13,083 bases of DNA from Methanothrix sp. Its GTDB lineage: Archaea > Halobacteriota > Methanosarcinia > Methanotrichales > Methanotrichaceae. Shown in pieces: positions 1-6,104 of this stretch. Within the stretch, counting starts at the first letter, position 1, and every line of letters starts with the position of its first letter. Below the pieces are notes generated by a model. It was given only the letters and a program-made list of their open reading frames with translations. It searched no databases and was not told the DNA's origin. The position numbers were made by a program, and so were the translations under genes. Location of the stretch: positions 1 to 13,083 of the forward strand of contig JAQTYS010000055.1 in the NCBI GenBank assembly GCA_028688175.1. Reading direction: 5' to 3'.

Positions 1-275
1 ATATAATCCGGAGGTTGCGTCCATGTCACATCGCTGCTGTGTGTGCCGGATCTTTCCTTGAAGCAATCTGCAGACCACTTTACACTGTCATGCCCCTCGC
101 CGTTGGTCACGGTAATTGTCTTGTCGATATAGCAGGGAGGAAGGTCAATTTCCTCGTCCTTGGTTATCACTGGATCTCCCTGAAGGTACCATCCATCACC
201 GTTATCCTGCGACGAAGCCAAACTGGACAAGGCGAATAAGGCAAAAAATAGGATCAAATTTAGTCTATTAATCAT
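1..275 (-). CDS. Secreted protein, N-terminal part (cut by left edge)
   Basis: Starts at an ATG at 275 and stays open for 91 codons to the left edge, so the C-terminus is missing. The N-terminus MINRLNLILFFALFALSS is a typical signal peptide: two charged residues, a leucine/phenylalanine-rich core, then a small-residue cleavage region near SLASSQ (about residues 17-23). The mature part is acidic and polar, with two cysteines (in PPCYID and ADCFKE) that could form a disulfide outside the cell. A TATA-like element lies about 27 nt upstream of the ATG, so the mRNA is probably leaderless. I recognise no family. Export is well supported; function is unknown. Confidence 0.75.
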   Translation of the reverse strand, partial: MINRLNLILFFALFALSSLASSQDNGDGWYLQGDPVITKDEEIDLPPCYIDKTITVTNGEGHDSVKWSADCFKERSGTHSSDVTWTQPPDY

Positions 276-296
276 GGACAGTCATTTGGATCGAAA

Positions 297-306
297 GTAT
301 ATAATT
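297..306 (-). promoter_or_regulatory. TATA box for the left-edge secreted gene (leaderless)
   Basis: On the minus strand the bases read ATTATATACT, a good archaeal TATA element. Its centre is about 27 nt upstream of the ATG at 275, which would place transcription start at or next to the start codon. No Shine-Dalgarno sequence precedes that ATG, which fits a leaderless transcript. Confidence 0.5.
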
Positions 307-310
307 ATAG

Positions 311-589
311 CTAAGGCTTGATCTCTATATCTGGAGCCTTTCATATATATTCGAGGAAGATCAAGATGCTAGAGATGAGTTAGAGAGGCTGAAGAATGCT
401 TCGATATTGCTCAATAAAGACTACATCGGCTATTTATCCGCAGGTACTACCATGACTCCTGCTGAGAAGCTCAAGAAATACTTTGGCCTGGACATCAATA
501 GGAAGCTCTTTGAAGATGCCATGGATGTGGTCGTTCTAAGGATCAGTCAATTGGAAGACCTGGACAAGAGATTGATATCGGCTAGCTAA
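311..589 (+). pseudogene. Coding remnant lacking a proper start (hypothetical protein C-terminus)
   Basis: The frame is open from 311 to the stop at 587-589 and reads as a charged, helical, coiled-coil-like protein (FEEDQDARDELERLKNAS, then KLKKYFGLDINRKLFEDAMD, ending DLDKRLISAS). The protein-like composition begins around 344, but there is no ATG or GTG in frame before the internal ATG at 452. The only earlier initiator is a TTG at 407, without a ribosome binding site, and using it would discard the protein-like residues before it. I infer that this is the 3' part of a gene whose 5' end was lost. It could instead be a 60-residue protein from TTG 407. No family is recognised. Confidence 0.45.
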
Positions 590-610
590 TCATACAAAGA
601 GCGATAGTCG

Positions 611-636
611 ATGCACCAAAGGCCTCCTTTGTGCAT
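611..636. terminator. Hairpin between converging genes
   Basis: ATGCA(C)CAAAGG, a CCT loop, then CCTTTGTGCAT folds into a stem of about 11 bp with one bulged C. It lies between the end of the plus-strand remnant (589) and the end of the TPR gene (686, minus), where a shared terminator is expected. There is no strong T-run directly after the stem on the plus strand, so the role is inferred. Confidence 0.35.
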
Positions 637-685
637 GGACATCGCCTGGCCTTTATGCAATTATGCAATCCCTTTTTGTACACTG

Positions 686-1258
686 TTAAGTGGTAATGGC
701 ATTGGATTTGCCTAATGCTGAAAGGGCATTGTTTTTACCAGCCAGTGCATTTGCGTTATCCGGCTCACGGTTGAGCAAAGCCTCATATGCATCCATTGAT
801 GCCTGGTATCTGCCCAAGAAGTACAGGGAATTTCCCAGATTAAGCCAACCCTTCGAGAGAGTGGGATCGATATTAACTGCCTTGGCATACAATTCCGCAG
901 CTTGTTCATACGATCCCGTCAAGTAGAAGACGTTTGCTTCATCCATCAAGCCGGCGGCATCTTCACCGGCTGTTTTCTCACTATTGGTAGGCGCATTATT
1001 TGCTGGCGCCGCAGAGATCGCTCCTGCATAAGGGTTATAAACGCCATGGTTTGCATAATAACATTCGCAATCACCATAAAGAAAATTATATATATCTGCA
1101 TACCATAGTCGCTGCTGCCATTCCGAAATCCTTGAAGAGTGACAATTTGAATTATGACAATCCTCAATCCCTTGTGCGGTAATCCAAGATGCTGCCATGA
1201 AGATCACCATCAGGGCAACGATGATTATTAGAGGCAACCTGTGATGCGATACAACCAT
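686..1258 (-). CDS. Exported or membrane-anchored TPR protein
   Basis: 190 residues. The N-terminus has basic residues followed by a hydrophobic segment (about residues 8-27) ending ...MAASWITAQG, a signal peptide or membrane anchor. Residues 34-66 carry four cysteines (C34, C39, C64, C66) in a Tyr-rich stretch. An Ala/Asn/Pro-rich linker (about 78-98) leads to tetratricopeptide repeats: TPR1 about 101-134 (YEQAAELYAKAVNIDP), TPR2 about 135-168 (GWLNLGNSLYFLGRYQASMD), and a partial third repeat to about 185. TPRs bind proteins, so this is probably an extracytoplasmic scaffold, but no partner is evident. The start is supported by GGAGGG at 1266-1271, 7 nt before the ATG. TPR assignment is confident; role unknown. 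Confidence 0.85.
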   Translation of the reverse strand: MVVSHHRLPLIIIVALMVIFMAASWITAQGIEDCHNSNCHSSRISEWQQRLWYADIYNFLYGDCECYYANHGVYNPYAGAISAAPANNAPTNSEKTAGEDAAGLMDEANVFYLTGSYEQAAELYAKAVNIDPTLSKGWLNLGNSLYFLGRYQASMDAYEALLNREPDNANALAGKNNALSALGKSNAITT

Positions 1259-1265
1259 ATTCTAT

Positions 1266-1271
1266 CCCTCC
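1266..1271 (-). promoter_or_regulatory. Ribosome binding site of the TPR gene
   Basis: GGAGGG on the minus strand, 7 nt upstream of the ATG at 1258. It fixes that start. Confidence 0.6.
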
Positions 1272-1346
1272 AGCATAAGTCCTCAAATCTTTAATAAATC
1301 AATTGTGGTAGAGATTCAGTCGAATTCCTCAGTACGATTGCCTGCA

Positions 1347-2303
1347 CTATCTCAGTGTCCCAATGCTGGTAATTATAACACCGTTCGGGGTTATTTGATC
1401 GAGAAGGACTTGAAGATTATCCGTATCGTGAGTCAAGATTGCTTTACTGACTGTGCCTTTCACCTTATTCCTTAACTTGGCAACACCTTTGACCATTGTG
1501 CCGGAGATTTCGTTATCATTGAACTTTAAAGTGACTTCGCAATCATTTTGGCTTACATAGAAGCTATTTCCACCGACGTTGCGCTTTTGTCCAATTGGAA
1601 TGGATGTTCCTTCTTGATCACTGATAGCGGTAACCCTTAGTTCTCCTGCTTTATAGCCAGATATATCCGGGCAGCCAGCCTCCCATTTCAAATTGTCTCT
1701 ATCTTCTTCTTGCGACGAGATATAATTCCATTTGCCTCCCAGATCTATATCGCCAAATTTCTTTCCGTCCAAGATCGATTTGAGAAGGGTAGTTGTGTCG
1801 ATCCCAGCCACAATTGGGTTGATTGCGCTAATCGGCGCGAAGAGTGCGTCGGCATTTAGGCTTGCCCTGATAGCTTGCAGCTGTTCCTTACTGGCAGGAT
1901 TATATGTTTCTTTTACCTTATTGGCCATGCATCCGCCGATAATAACCGCCCGAAGTGCGGGCGGTTTGTTGATACCAAAGGTCTCCCAAAATTGGCCCCA
2001 TTTCGGAATGGGTTTTCTTTGGCCTACTGCAAATGATTCCGGATTGGAGTGTACGGAAAGGACGAGAACATCGCCATCTTGAAGCTGTTTGAGGGCATCA
2101 CCAATTATAACTTCATTATCGCTATTTTCAGTTAAATCTAGCAGGTCAACAGTCTCTTGGCGCAAAGGATTGGTTGAAGGGTAACTGCTTGATAAGGTCG
2201 TTGAAATTGTAATGCCGACATTCTTGGCCAGACATGTTTGGCTTGATATGAAGATGAATAAAATCAGCACCAAACAAATGAAGACATTCGCATTTCCTTT
2301 CAT
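1347..2303 (-). CDS. Secreted protein with a clan-CD-like His/Cys pair
   Basis: 318 residues from the ATG at 2303; a TTG two codons upstream is the alternative start. Residues 1-26 form a clear signal peptide (VFICLVLILFIFISS, then TCLAKN). The region about 60-180 alternates hydrophobic strands with loops: a strand ending VLVLSVHSN (H85), and 40 residues later a strand ending RAVIIGGCMAN (C125). In caspase, gingipain and CHAT proteases the catalytic His ends one strand and the catalytic Cys follows the next, with similar spacing, so a caspase-like fold is plausible. The usual His-Gly is His-Ser here. The C-terminal 110 residues look like a beta-rich domain (about 215-318). It follows the small acidic protein gene by 23 nt, probably in one operon. 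Peptidase activity is an inference, not shown. Confidence 0.75.
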   Translation of the reverse strand: MKGNANVFICLVLILFIFISSQTCLAKNVGITISTTLSSSYPSTNPLRQETVDLLDLTENSDNEVIIGDALKQLQDGDVLVLSVHSNPESFAVGQRKPIPKWGQFWETFGINKPPALRAVIIGGCMANKVKETYNPASKEQLQAIRASLNADALFAPISAINPIVAGIDTTTLLKSILDGKKFGDIDLGGKWNYISSQEEDRDNLKWEAGCPDISGYKAGELRVTAISDQEGTSIPIGQKRNVGGNSFYVSQNDCEVTLKFNDNEISGTMVKGVAKLRNKVKGTVSKAILTHDTDNLQVLLDQITPNGVIITSIGTLR

Positions 2304-2326
2304 ATTCAAAGTATGGCGGAGAGACT

Positions 2327-2512
2327 CTAATCCCCTCCATCACCGCCATCTCCTCCGCTATCTCCACCATCACCGCCAGAATCGCCAGAATCGGAATCAT
2401 CTCCTACATCTGACCATTCCTCATCATCTATATGACTGCTAACATGAAATCCATGCTTTTTTTTCTTCTTATTGGAGAATAGAGATTTGAGTATATCGGA
2501 AATTATCCCCAT
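2327..2512 (-). CDS. Small protein with Lys-rich middle and Asp/Gly repeat tail
   Basis: 61 residues from the ATG at 2512, preceded at 8 nt by GAGGG on the minus strand. It has three parts: an amphipathic N-terminal helix (MGIISDILKSLFS), a run of five lysines (about residues 15-19), and an acidic tail from about residue 33 that ends in repeats of GGD and GDS. The tail probably comes from repeat expansion in the DNA (2330-2400). The next gene, the secreted His/Cys protein, begins 23 nt after the stop, so the two are likely cotranscribed. No family is recognised. Because it is short and low in complexity, it could be a chance frame, but the start signal and operon spacing favour a real gene. 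Confidence 0.55.
   Translation of the reverse strand: MGIISDILKSLFSNKKKKKHGFHVSSHIDDEEWSDVGDDSDSGDSGGDGGDSGGDGGDGGD
2330..2400 (-). repeat. Degenerate GGD-coding tandem repeat
   Basis: On the minus strand this stretch repeats variants of GGAGAT/GGCGGTGAT, encoding GGDGGDS-type units in the tail of the small acidic protein. Units are 6-9 bases long and imperfect, so the copy number could vary by slippage. Confidence 0.55.
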
Positions 2513-2604
2513 ATCATAGACCCTCAAATATTATTATCAGAAGGTATTCACTATTGGATATTAAATACTTTCTGCTATTTCTGCTATTAGTAAGAATATA
2601 TAGA

Positions 2605-2949
2605 CTAAAATGTATAGATCCAACTGCCTTCTTTCATCATATCATCAACCAGCAACTCATAGAAATTAGCGGGAACTGTTGCCTTGCCATCAGCAGAGAC
2701 ACCTCTAGCAGCCAGGTCTTCTCGGCAGGCTATGATTTGATCCCTGGGTAGAAGCGCCCAGAGGGGCTTGCCCAACTGGCTGGCCGTCTGGCAGGTGGCA
2801 TCCGGCCCATCCTGGCCTAGCAGATTGTAGACTCCATCCCCTGCCAGATAGACCATGACATCAACAGAGCCTGCCAAACCGGCCAGGAGTTGCAGGCATA
2901 GCCTTGTGCGCTCGCTCTGGGGCGTTTTTGTCAAGAGAATTATCCTCAT
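2605..2949 (-). CDS. DsrH/TusB-like sulfur relay protein
   Basis: 114 residues. The N-terminal half has the DsrEFH layout: strand MRIILL, KTPQSERTRLCLQLLAG helix, then VMVYLAGDGVYNLLGQ. The second half carries the TusB/DsrH-type end: REDLAARGV (about residues 76-84), NFYELLVDDM, and a terminal SWIYTF. In bacteria TusB/DsrH carries the smallest part of the TusBCD/DsrEFH hexamer that passes persulfide sulfur to tRNA-modifying or dissimilatory enzymes. Cysteines here are C18, C53 and C75; C75 sits just before the DLAARG motif and is the best candidate for an active thiol. The start ATG overlaps the stop of the upstream gene as ATGA, showing translational coupling. Family-level call is confident; the exact paralogue is inferred from order and the SW end. 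Confidence 0.75.
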   Translation of the reverse strand: MRIILLTKTPQSERTRLCLQLLAGLAGSVDVMVYLAGDGVYNLLGQDGPDATCQTASQLGKPLWALLPRDQIIACREDLAARGVSADGKATVPANFYELLVDDMMKEGSWIYTF

Positions 2950-3287
2950 AATAGTATGATGCCGTCTGATTGCAGCATCTCCTCCAGGAACTTCTCCTCA
3001 TCCATTAGCTCTACCCTCTCCACCAGGCCCATGCTCATGAGGCCCCGATCCACCAGTGACGGCTCATGGGCCAGCACTCTCATCTCTGGATAAGCATAGA
3101 GGATGTCAGAGTGGTTGGGCAGGTGCAAATCCCGGCTGTCCTGACCGGTCAGGGCCAGGTAGGTGCCGTCTCCATAAAGGCCCACGATTACATTCATCTT
3201 GCTGCTCACCGCGGCGGCGTTGAGCAGGCCGAATGCCTTCTCGCTGCCGTAAGGGGCGCTGTCCAGTAGAAAGAATATGGATCTCAT
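2946..3287 (-). CDS. DsrF/TusC-like sulfur relay protein, no cysteine
   Basis: 113 residues from the ATG at 3287, which overlaps the stop of the DsrE-like gene as ATGA. A much longer frame runs upstream through that gene but is not protein-like. The motif SAPYGSEKAFGLLNAAAV followed by VIVGLYGDGTYLALTGQD matches the TusC/DsrF pattern (P-Y/H-G-S near the N-terminus, then a G-D-G-(V/T)-Y loop). Other conserved-looking parts are LVDRGLMSMGL and the hydrophobic C-terminus. The protein contains no cysteine at all, so it would be a structural member of a heterohexamer with the Cys-containing DsrE- and DsrH-like partners encoded on either side. Confidence 0.75.
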   Translation of the reverse strand: MRSIFFLLDSAPYGSEKAFGLLNAAAVSSKMNVIVGLYGDGTYLALTGQDSRDLHLPNHSDILYAYPEMRVLAHEPSLVDRGLMSMGLVERVELMDEEKFLEEMLQSDGIILL

Positions 3288-3652
3288 CTCGCCAGTGTCA
3301 CCACCCTGTCGCTCTCCTCCAGCATCTCTGCCAGGCGGTAGAGGCTGGTGATCTTTATTCCCTCGACATAATCCTTGCTCTTTTTGCCCTCTGGCGTGTA
3401 GCCGCGCGCCGTGGCACACCTGGGACAGGCCTCCACCGTAACACCTATTTTGGCCAGATCGGCAAAGAGTTCCCCCGCATTGGCAAAGAAAGCAGGATTC
3501 TGGCCGGCTTTAGGAATATGGACCGCATCCAGGTAGAGGAAGATATTTACCTTATGTGCTTTTGCATTTGCTGCTCTGGCAATATTGCCGGCCATCTCAG
3601 CATACTGGGAGATGTAAGGCCCGTCAGTGAGAATGATGGTTAGGGTGCCCAT
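3284..3652 (-). CDS. DsrE/TusD-like sulfurtransferase subunit
   Basis: 122 residues. The N-terminal strand TLTIILTDGPY and the Ala-rich helix after it are followed by VNIFLYLDAVHIPKAGQ and then VTVEACPRCATARGY. C76 lies in the place of the persulfide-carrying cysteine of DsrE/TusD proteins; a second, C79, makes a CxxC pair that could form a disulfide. The family accepts persulfide sulfur from a desulfurase and hands it on. An ATG at 3670 would add six residues, but GAGGA lies 7 nt before the ATG at 3652, so I chose that start. It begins 19 nt after the regulator gene ends and is first in the dsrE-dsrF-dsrH order. The methanogen substrate is unknown; tRNA thiolation is the obvious candidate. 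Confidence 0.8.
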   Translation of the reverse strand: MGTLTIILTDGPYISQYAEMAGNIARAANAKAHKVNIFLYLDAVHIPKAGQNPAFFANAGELFADLAKIGVTVEACPRCATARGYTPEGKKSKDYVEGIKITSLYRLAEMLEESDRVVTLAR

Positions 3653-3659
3653 CGGTCTG

Positions 3660-3664
3660 TCCTC
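3660..3664 (-). promoter_or_regulatory. Ribosome binding site deciding the DsrE start
   Basis: GAGGA on the minus strand, 7 nt upstream of the ATG at 3652. It favours this start over the in-frame ATG at 3670. Confidence 0.55.
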
Positions 3665-3671
3665 ATACATT

Positions 3672-4469
3672 TCATAAATACTCTCGCAGGGCTCGCAGCG
3701 TCTCCAGGCTGGTGGCGAATTTAGTCTCCAGCAGAGGAGTGCACTTCTCTAAAGTGGTCTCTCCTCCGACCATCCGGATAGCGAAAGCATAGCAACTCTG
3801 TTCTCCACAGATCTTGCAATCTGTTTTAGGCAGGTATTTGTAAACCTCGGCGTGATCCACCTTGACCTTTTCTCTGGGCGCTGGTGTAATGCCGCTGATG
3901 ATGGCTTTATTGATAGTCTCTTTCAGGCCTTCCAAAACCGTCCGGGCTTCGGCCTCGCTGCTGATCATGGTCATGGTCACGTTGCCATTGGAGTAAAGGG
4001 TGATGAGGACATTGCCTTTCTGGATGATGAGGGCCCCGATCCTCTCTGAGTATCTGGCCCGGGGAAATAATGGCTCCAGCAGCTTCAGGGCGCCGCGAAG
4101 CTGCGGCTCTATTCGGGCGATGATGCGAAACTTGGAGACATCGGCAATGCAAGGGAGAAGCTGTCGGACCTCTGTTATCTGCAGGGGTGCTGTCCCGGAA
4201 AGATCTTTCTTGGCCTGGGCCGGCTTCTCGGCCTTCGTTTCCATGAAATTCTTGCCGAAATCGGTCAGGGTGATCACCTCATCCTTGATATCAGCAAGGC
4301 CCGCCTGCTGTAGCATCTGCAGGTGGTAGTCGAGCATACTGGCTCCGGCTGCCTGCTCGACATCAGCTCTAGTCCTCTCTTTCTCAACCAGCATGGCCAT
4401 AATCTTTCTTCTCGTGGCGTTGGCCATGGCGTTGCTCACGAGTTTAACGTCTGCCTGTCCTCCAACCAT
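3672..4469 (-). CDS. Composite regulator: ArsR-type HTH plus C-terminal Fe-S domain
   Basis: 265 residues. About 8-75 is a winged helix: NAMANATRRKIMAMLVEKER, then a recognition-helix region (ASMLDYHLQMLQQAGL) and a short wing. After a Lys/Ala-rich linker comes a middle domain (about 110-190) with PQLRGALKLLEPLFPRARYS and GNVLITLYSNGNVTMTMIS, which recalls a TATA-binding-protein half repeat, though that is only a resemblance. The C-terminus YLPKTDCKICGEQSCYAFAI...C has C218, C221, C226 and C243 (CxxCx4Cx16C), the pattern of the putative Fe-S cluster domain also seen in corrinoid/CODH proteins. It lies 19 nt before dsrE, so it likely senses redox or sulfur state through a 4Fe-4S cluster and controls this operon. 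Start: ATG with GGAG 8 nt upstream; GTG at 4478 is the alternative. Confidence 0.75.
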   Translation of the reverse strand: MVGGQADVKLVSNAMANATRRKIMAMLVEKERTRADVEQAAGASMLDYHLQMLQQAGLADIKDEVITLTDFGKNFMETKAEKPAQAKKDLSGTAPLQITEVRQLLPCIADVSKFRIIARIEPQLRGALKLLEPLFPRARYSERIGALIIQKGNVLITLYSNGNVTMTMISSEAEARTVLEGLKETINKAIISGITPAPREKVKVDHAEVYKYLPKTDCKICGEQSCYAFAIRMVGGETTLEKCTPLLETKFATSLETLRALREYL

Positions 4470-4477
4470 ATCGTACA

Positions 4478-4481
4478 CTCC
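4478..4481 (-). promoter_or_regulatory. Ribosome binding site of the composite regulator
   Basis: GGAG on the minus strand, 8 nt before the ATG at 4469. It overlaps the alternative GTG start at 4478, making that start unlikely. Confidence 0.5.
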
Positions 4482-4514
4482 ATCGGAATTTAAACAATCA
4501 AGACAATTGAAACA

Positions 4515-4982
4515 TCATTTTCGCTTAAACCGTCCGGCTAAGTTGAGCATATCAGTGACTGCCCCATCCGAGATCCTGTAGCGACACCATTTTCCCTCTT
4601 TTCTCTCTCTTACGAGGCCGGCGTCCTCGAGTATGGATAGATTATGAGATATGGATGACTGCGGTCTTTTCAGAGCCAGCATCAGCTCACCAATGCAAAG
4701 CTCTCCTCTGCTGAGAAGCTTGAGGATCTTCAGGCGGGTCGCATCGGCTACGGCCTTGAAGACCTTCATCTCAGCAGTTAAATCCTCCTCATCTATCTCT
4801 TTTACCTGGGCGCATACCTGGAGACATCGCTCTCTGGCTATGCTTCTATCTCCATAAAGTCGGAATAGAGTATTTTCTGCTTCGCAGCAAGCGCTATTGT
4901 CACAGCAGGATTCTTTCTCATCTCCCGGCTGAGGATGGAGCAATCTGTTTCTCGGGATCATTGGGAGTTCTTTGTTCAGCAT
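4515..4982 (-). CDS. ArsR-family repressor with N-terminal Cys-pair extension
   Basis: 155 residues. About 70-140 is a canonical ArsR/SmtB winged helix: FKAVADATRLKILKLLSRGELCIGEL, recognition helix RPQSSISHNLSILEDAGLV, wing RKEGKWCRYRIS. The classical metal motif ELCVCD is ELCIGE here, keeping one cysteine (C96). Instead there is an N-terminal extension with two vicinal pairs, C26-C27 and C32-C33, plus C53 and C57. Such clustered thiols could bind soft metals, arsenite or persulfide and release DNA. It is the first gene of the minus-strand block, 45 nt before the composite regulator, and a palindrome overlaps its promoter, so self-regulation is likely. Two start codons are possible (4982 or residue 8); neither has a strong ribosome binding site. 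The ligand is not known. Confidence 0.85.
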   Translation of the reverse strand: MLNKELPMIPRNRLLHPQPGDEKESCCDNSACCEAENTLFRLYGDRSIARERCLQVCAQVKEIDEEDLTAEMKVFKAVADATRLKILKLLSRGELCIGELMLALKRPQSSISHNLSILEDAGLVRERKEGKWCRYRISDGAVTDMLNLAGRFKRK

Positions 4983-5002
4983 CGGCGCAGCCTACCAAGG
5001 TG

Positions 5003-5023
5003 ATTAATACTAGTCATATCAAT
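5003..5023. promoter_or_regulatory. Candidate ArsR operator (imperfect palindrome)
   Basis: ATTAATACTAGTCATATCAAT is an AT-rich imperfect palindrome in which 7 of 10 positions pair around the central T. It lies between the minus-strand TATA box (5029-5037) and the expected start of transcription, where a bound repressor would block RNA polymerase. ArsR proteins usually bind AT-rich inverted repeats of this size. Confidence 0.35.
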
Positions 5024-5028
5024 CTATT

Positions 5029-5037
5029 CATATATAA
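5029..5037 (-). promoter_or_regulatory. TATA box of the arsR/dsrEFH operon
   Basis: TTATATATG on the minus strand, about 50 nt upstream of the arsR ATG. Transcription start would fall near 5005, within or beside the palindrome at 5003-5023. Confidence 0.5.
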
Positions 5038-5165
5038 GGATTTCTGGATTTCATTATTCTTCTGAATAGGGATGAGTTGCTCAGAATAAGTGGAAAAATT
5101 AAAATAATACAGATAGCAATGGATCATATCACTGCCATCGAAATGACGAAAGGAGGGAATGGACA

Positions 5166-5516
5166 ATGCTGCCGGATTCTAAGGAGTTTGCCGTGGAATG
5201 GATTGAGTCGTGGAATTCGCACGACTTGGATCGCATCATGAGTCACTACGCAGACGATGTCGAGGTAACCTCACCCATGATCAAGGTCGCAACGGGCATT
5301 GATAACGGAACGCTGCAAGGCAAATCCTCAGTGCGCCAATACTGGCACGCAGCGCTCGATAAAGTGCCGGACCTGCATTTTGAACTTGTCGAGTGCACAA
5401 AGAGCGTTGACTCCATTGCCATCTACTACAAGTCTATCATGGGCAAAATGGCTATCGAAGTCATGTTCTTCGATCCGATTGGAAAGGTGTCCAAGGTGAT
5501 CGCCCACTATAACTAA
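5166..5516 (+). CDS. SnoaL-like / NTF2-fold protein
   Basis: 116 residues, the usual length of small NTF2-like (SnoaL-type) proteins. The N-terminal helix EFAVEWIESWNSHDLDRIM followed by SHYADDVEVTSPMI is the typical opening: a helix ending in W-N-x-H-D, then the cone-forming strand with a D-D-V pattern. GKSSVRQYWHAALDKVPDLHFELV and the later beta strands (SIAIYYKSIMG, KMAIEVMFFD) complete the fold. Members include polyketide cyclases, isomerases and proteins with no known substrate; nothing here fixes the reaction. AGGAGG at 5151-5156, 9 nt upstream, gives a strong start. It begins the plus-strand accessory run, diverging from arsR. Confidence 0.8.
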   Translation: MLPDSKEFAVEWIESWNSHDLDRIMSHYADDVEVTSPMIKVATGIDNGTLQGKSSVRQYWHAALDKVPDLHFELVECTKSVDSIAIYYKSIMGKMAIEVMFFDPIGKVSKVIAHYN

Positions 5517-5573
5517 ATGGCTGCGAGTAAAGATGCTCCAACGTATTTAGAGATGACAAGACTGATGGAATGA

Positions 5574-6104
5574 GTGAAAAAGGGAACCGTGATGGTTGTT
5601 GCTAATGAGCCAATCGATGATCTGTTGATCTCGTGTGGAAAATGTCAAGACATCTTCATAGTTCCAGCTAGTCCGGATGATGCTGGTGAAATTTTGGAAT
5701 TGCAGAAGAAGGCATACCAAAGTGAAGCAAAATTAAATGATGACTGGACGCTCCCGCCCCTCACACAAACCCTTCCTGAGATTATTTCTGAGTTTGAAAC
5801 CAAGGTATTCCTAAAAGCAGTCTGTACAAATAAAATCATCGGTTCCGTAAGAGCAACCCTGGATTCTGGTACTTGCCAGGTGGGCAGGCTTATTGTTCAC
5901 CCTGACTACCAGGGAAAAGGGATCGGCACTTCGCTCATGAGCAGAATAGAGGCCACATTTTCCCAAGCAAAGCGATTTGAGTTGTTTACAGGCACCAATA
6001 GCATTAATAACATTCATCTCTACCAAAGGCTCGGATATCGAGAGTTGTGTGAGGAGGATTTGTCGCCCAGAGTACGACTGGTGTTCATGGAGAAACTACG
6101 ATGA
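5574..6104 (+). CDS. GNAT-family N-acetyltransferase
   Basis: 176 residues from GTG 5574; ATG 5592 is an alternative and shortens it by six residues. The GNAT core runs from about residue 27 (IFIVPASPDDAGEILELQKKA) to the end. The acetyl-CoA loop is VGRLIVHPDYQGKGIGTSLM (Q113 to G118), preceded by the expected strand, and the C-terminal part has NNIHLYQRLGYR, the usual motif B. The substrate cannot be read from the sequence. Its TGA overlaps the ATG of the DUF3795 gene (ATGA), so the two are translationally coupled. A short N-terminal CGKC precedes the fold. Confidence 0.85.
   Translation: MKKGTVMVVANEPIDDLLISCGKCQDIFIVPASPDDAGEILELQKKAYQSEAKLNDDWTLPPLTQTLPEIISEFETKVFLKAVCTNKIIGSVRATLDSGTCQVGRLIVHPDYQGKGIGTSLMSRIEATFSQAKRFELFTGTNSINNIHLYQRLGYRELCEEDLSPRVRLVFMEKLR

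Noticed and set aside
15..239. Plus-strand frame at the left edge
   Set aside because: It is a shadow of the minus-strand secreted gene, which has a signal peptide and a promoter.
2146..2400. Minus-strand 84-codon frame across the junction of two genes
   Set aside because: It overlaps the repeat tail and the signal peptide gene in another frame and has no start signal.
3288..3419. N-terminal extension of the DsrF-like frame
   Set aside because: The extension lies inside the DsrE gene and is not protein-like; the ATGA-coupled start gives the normal family length.
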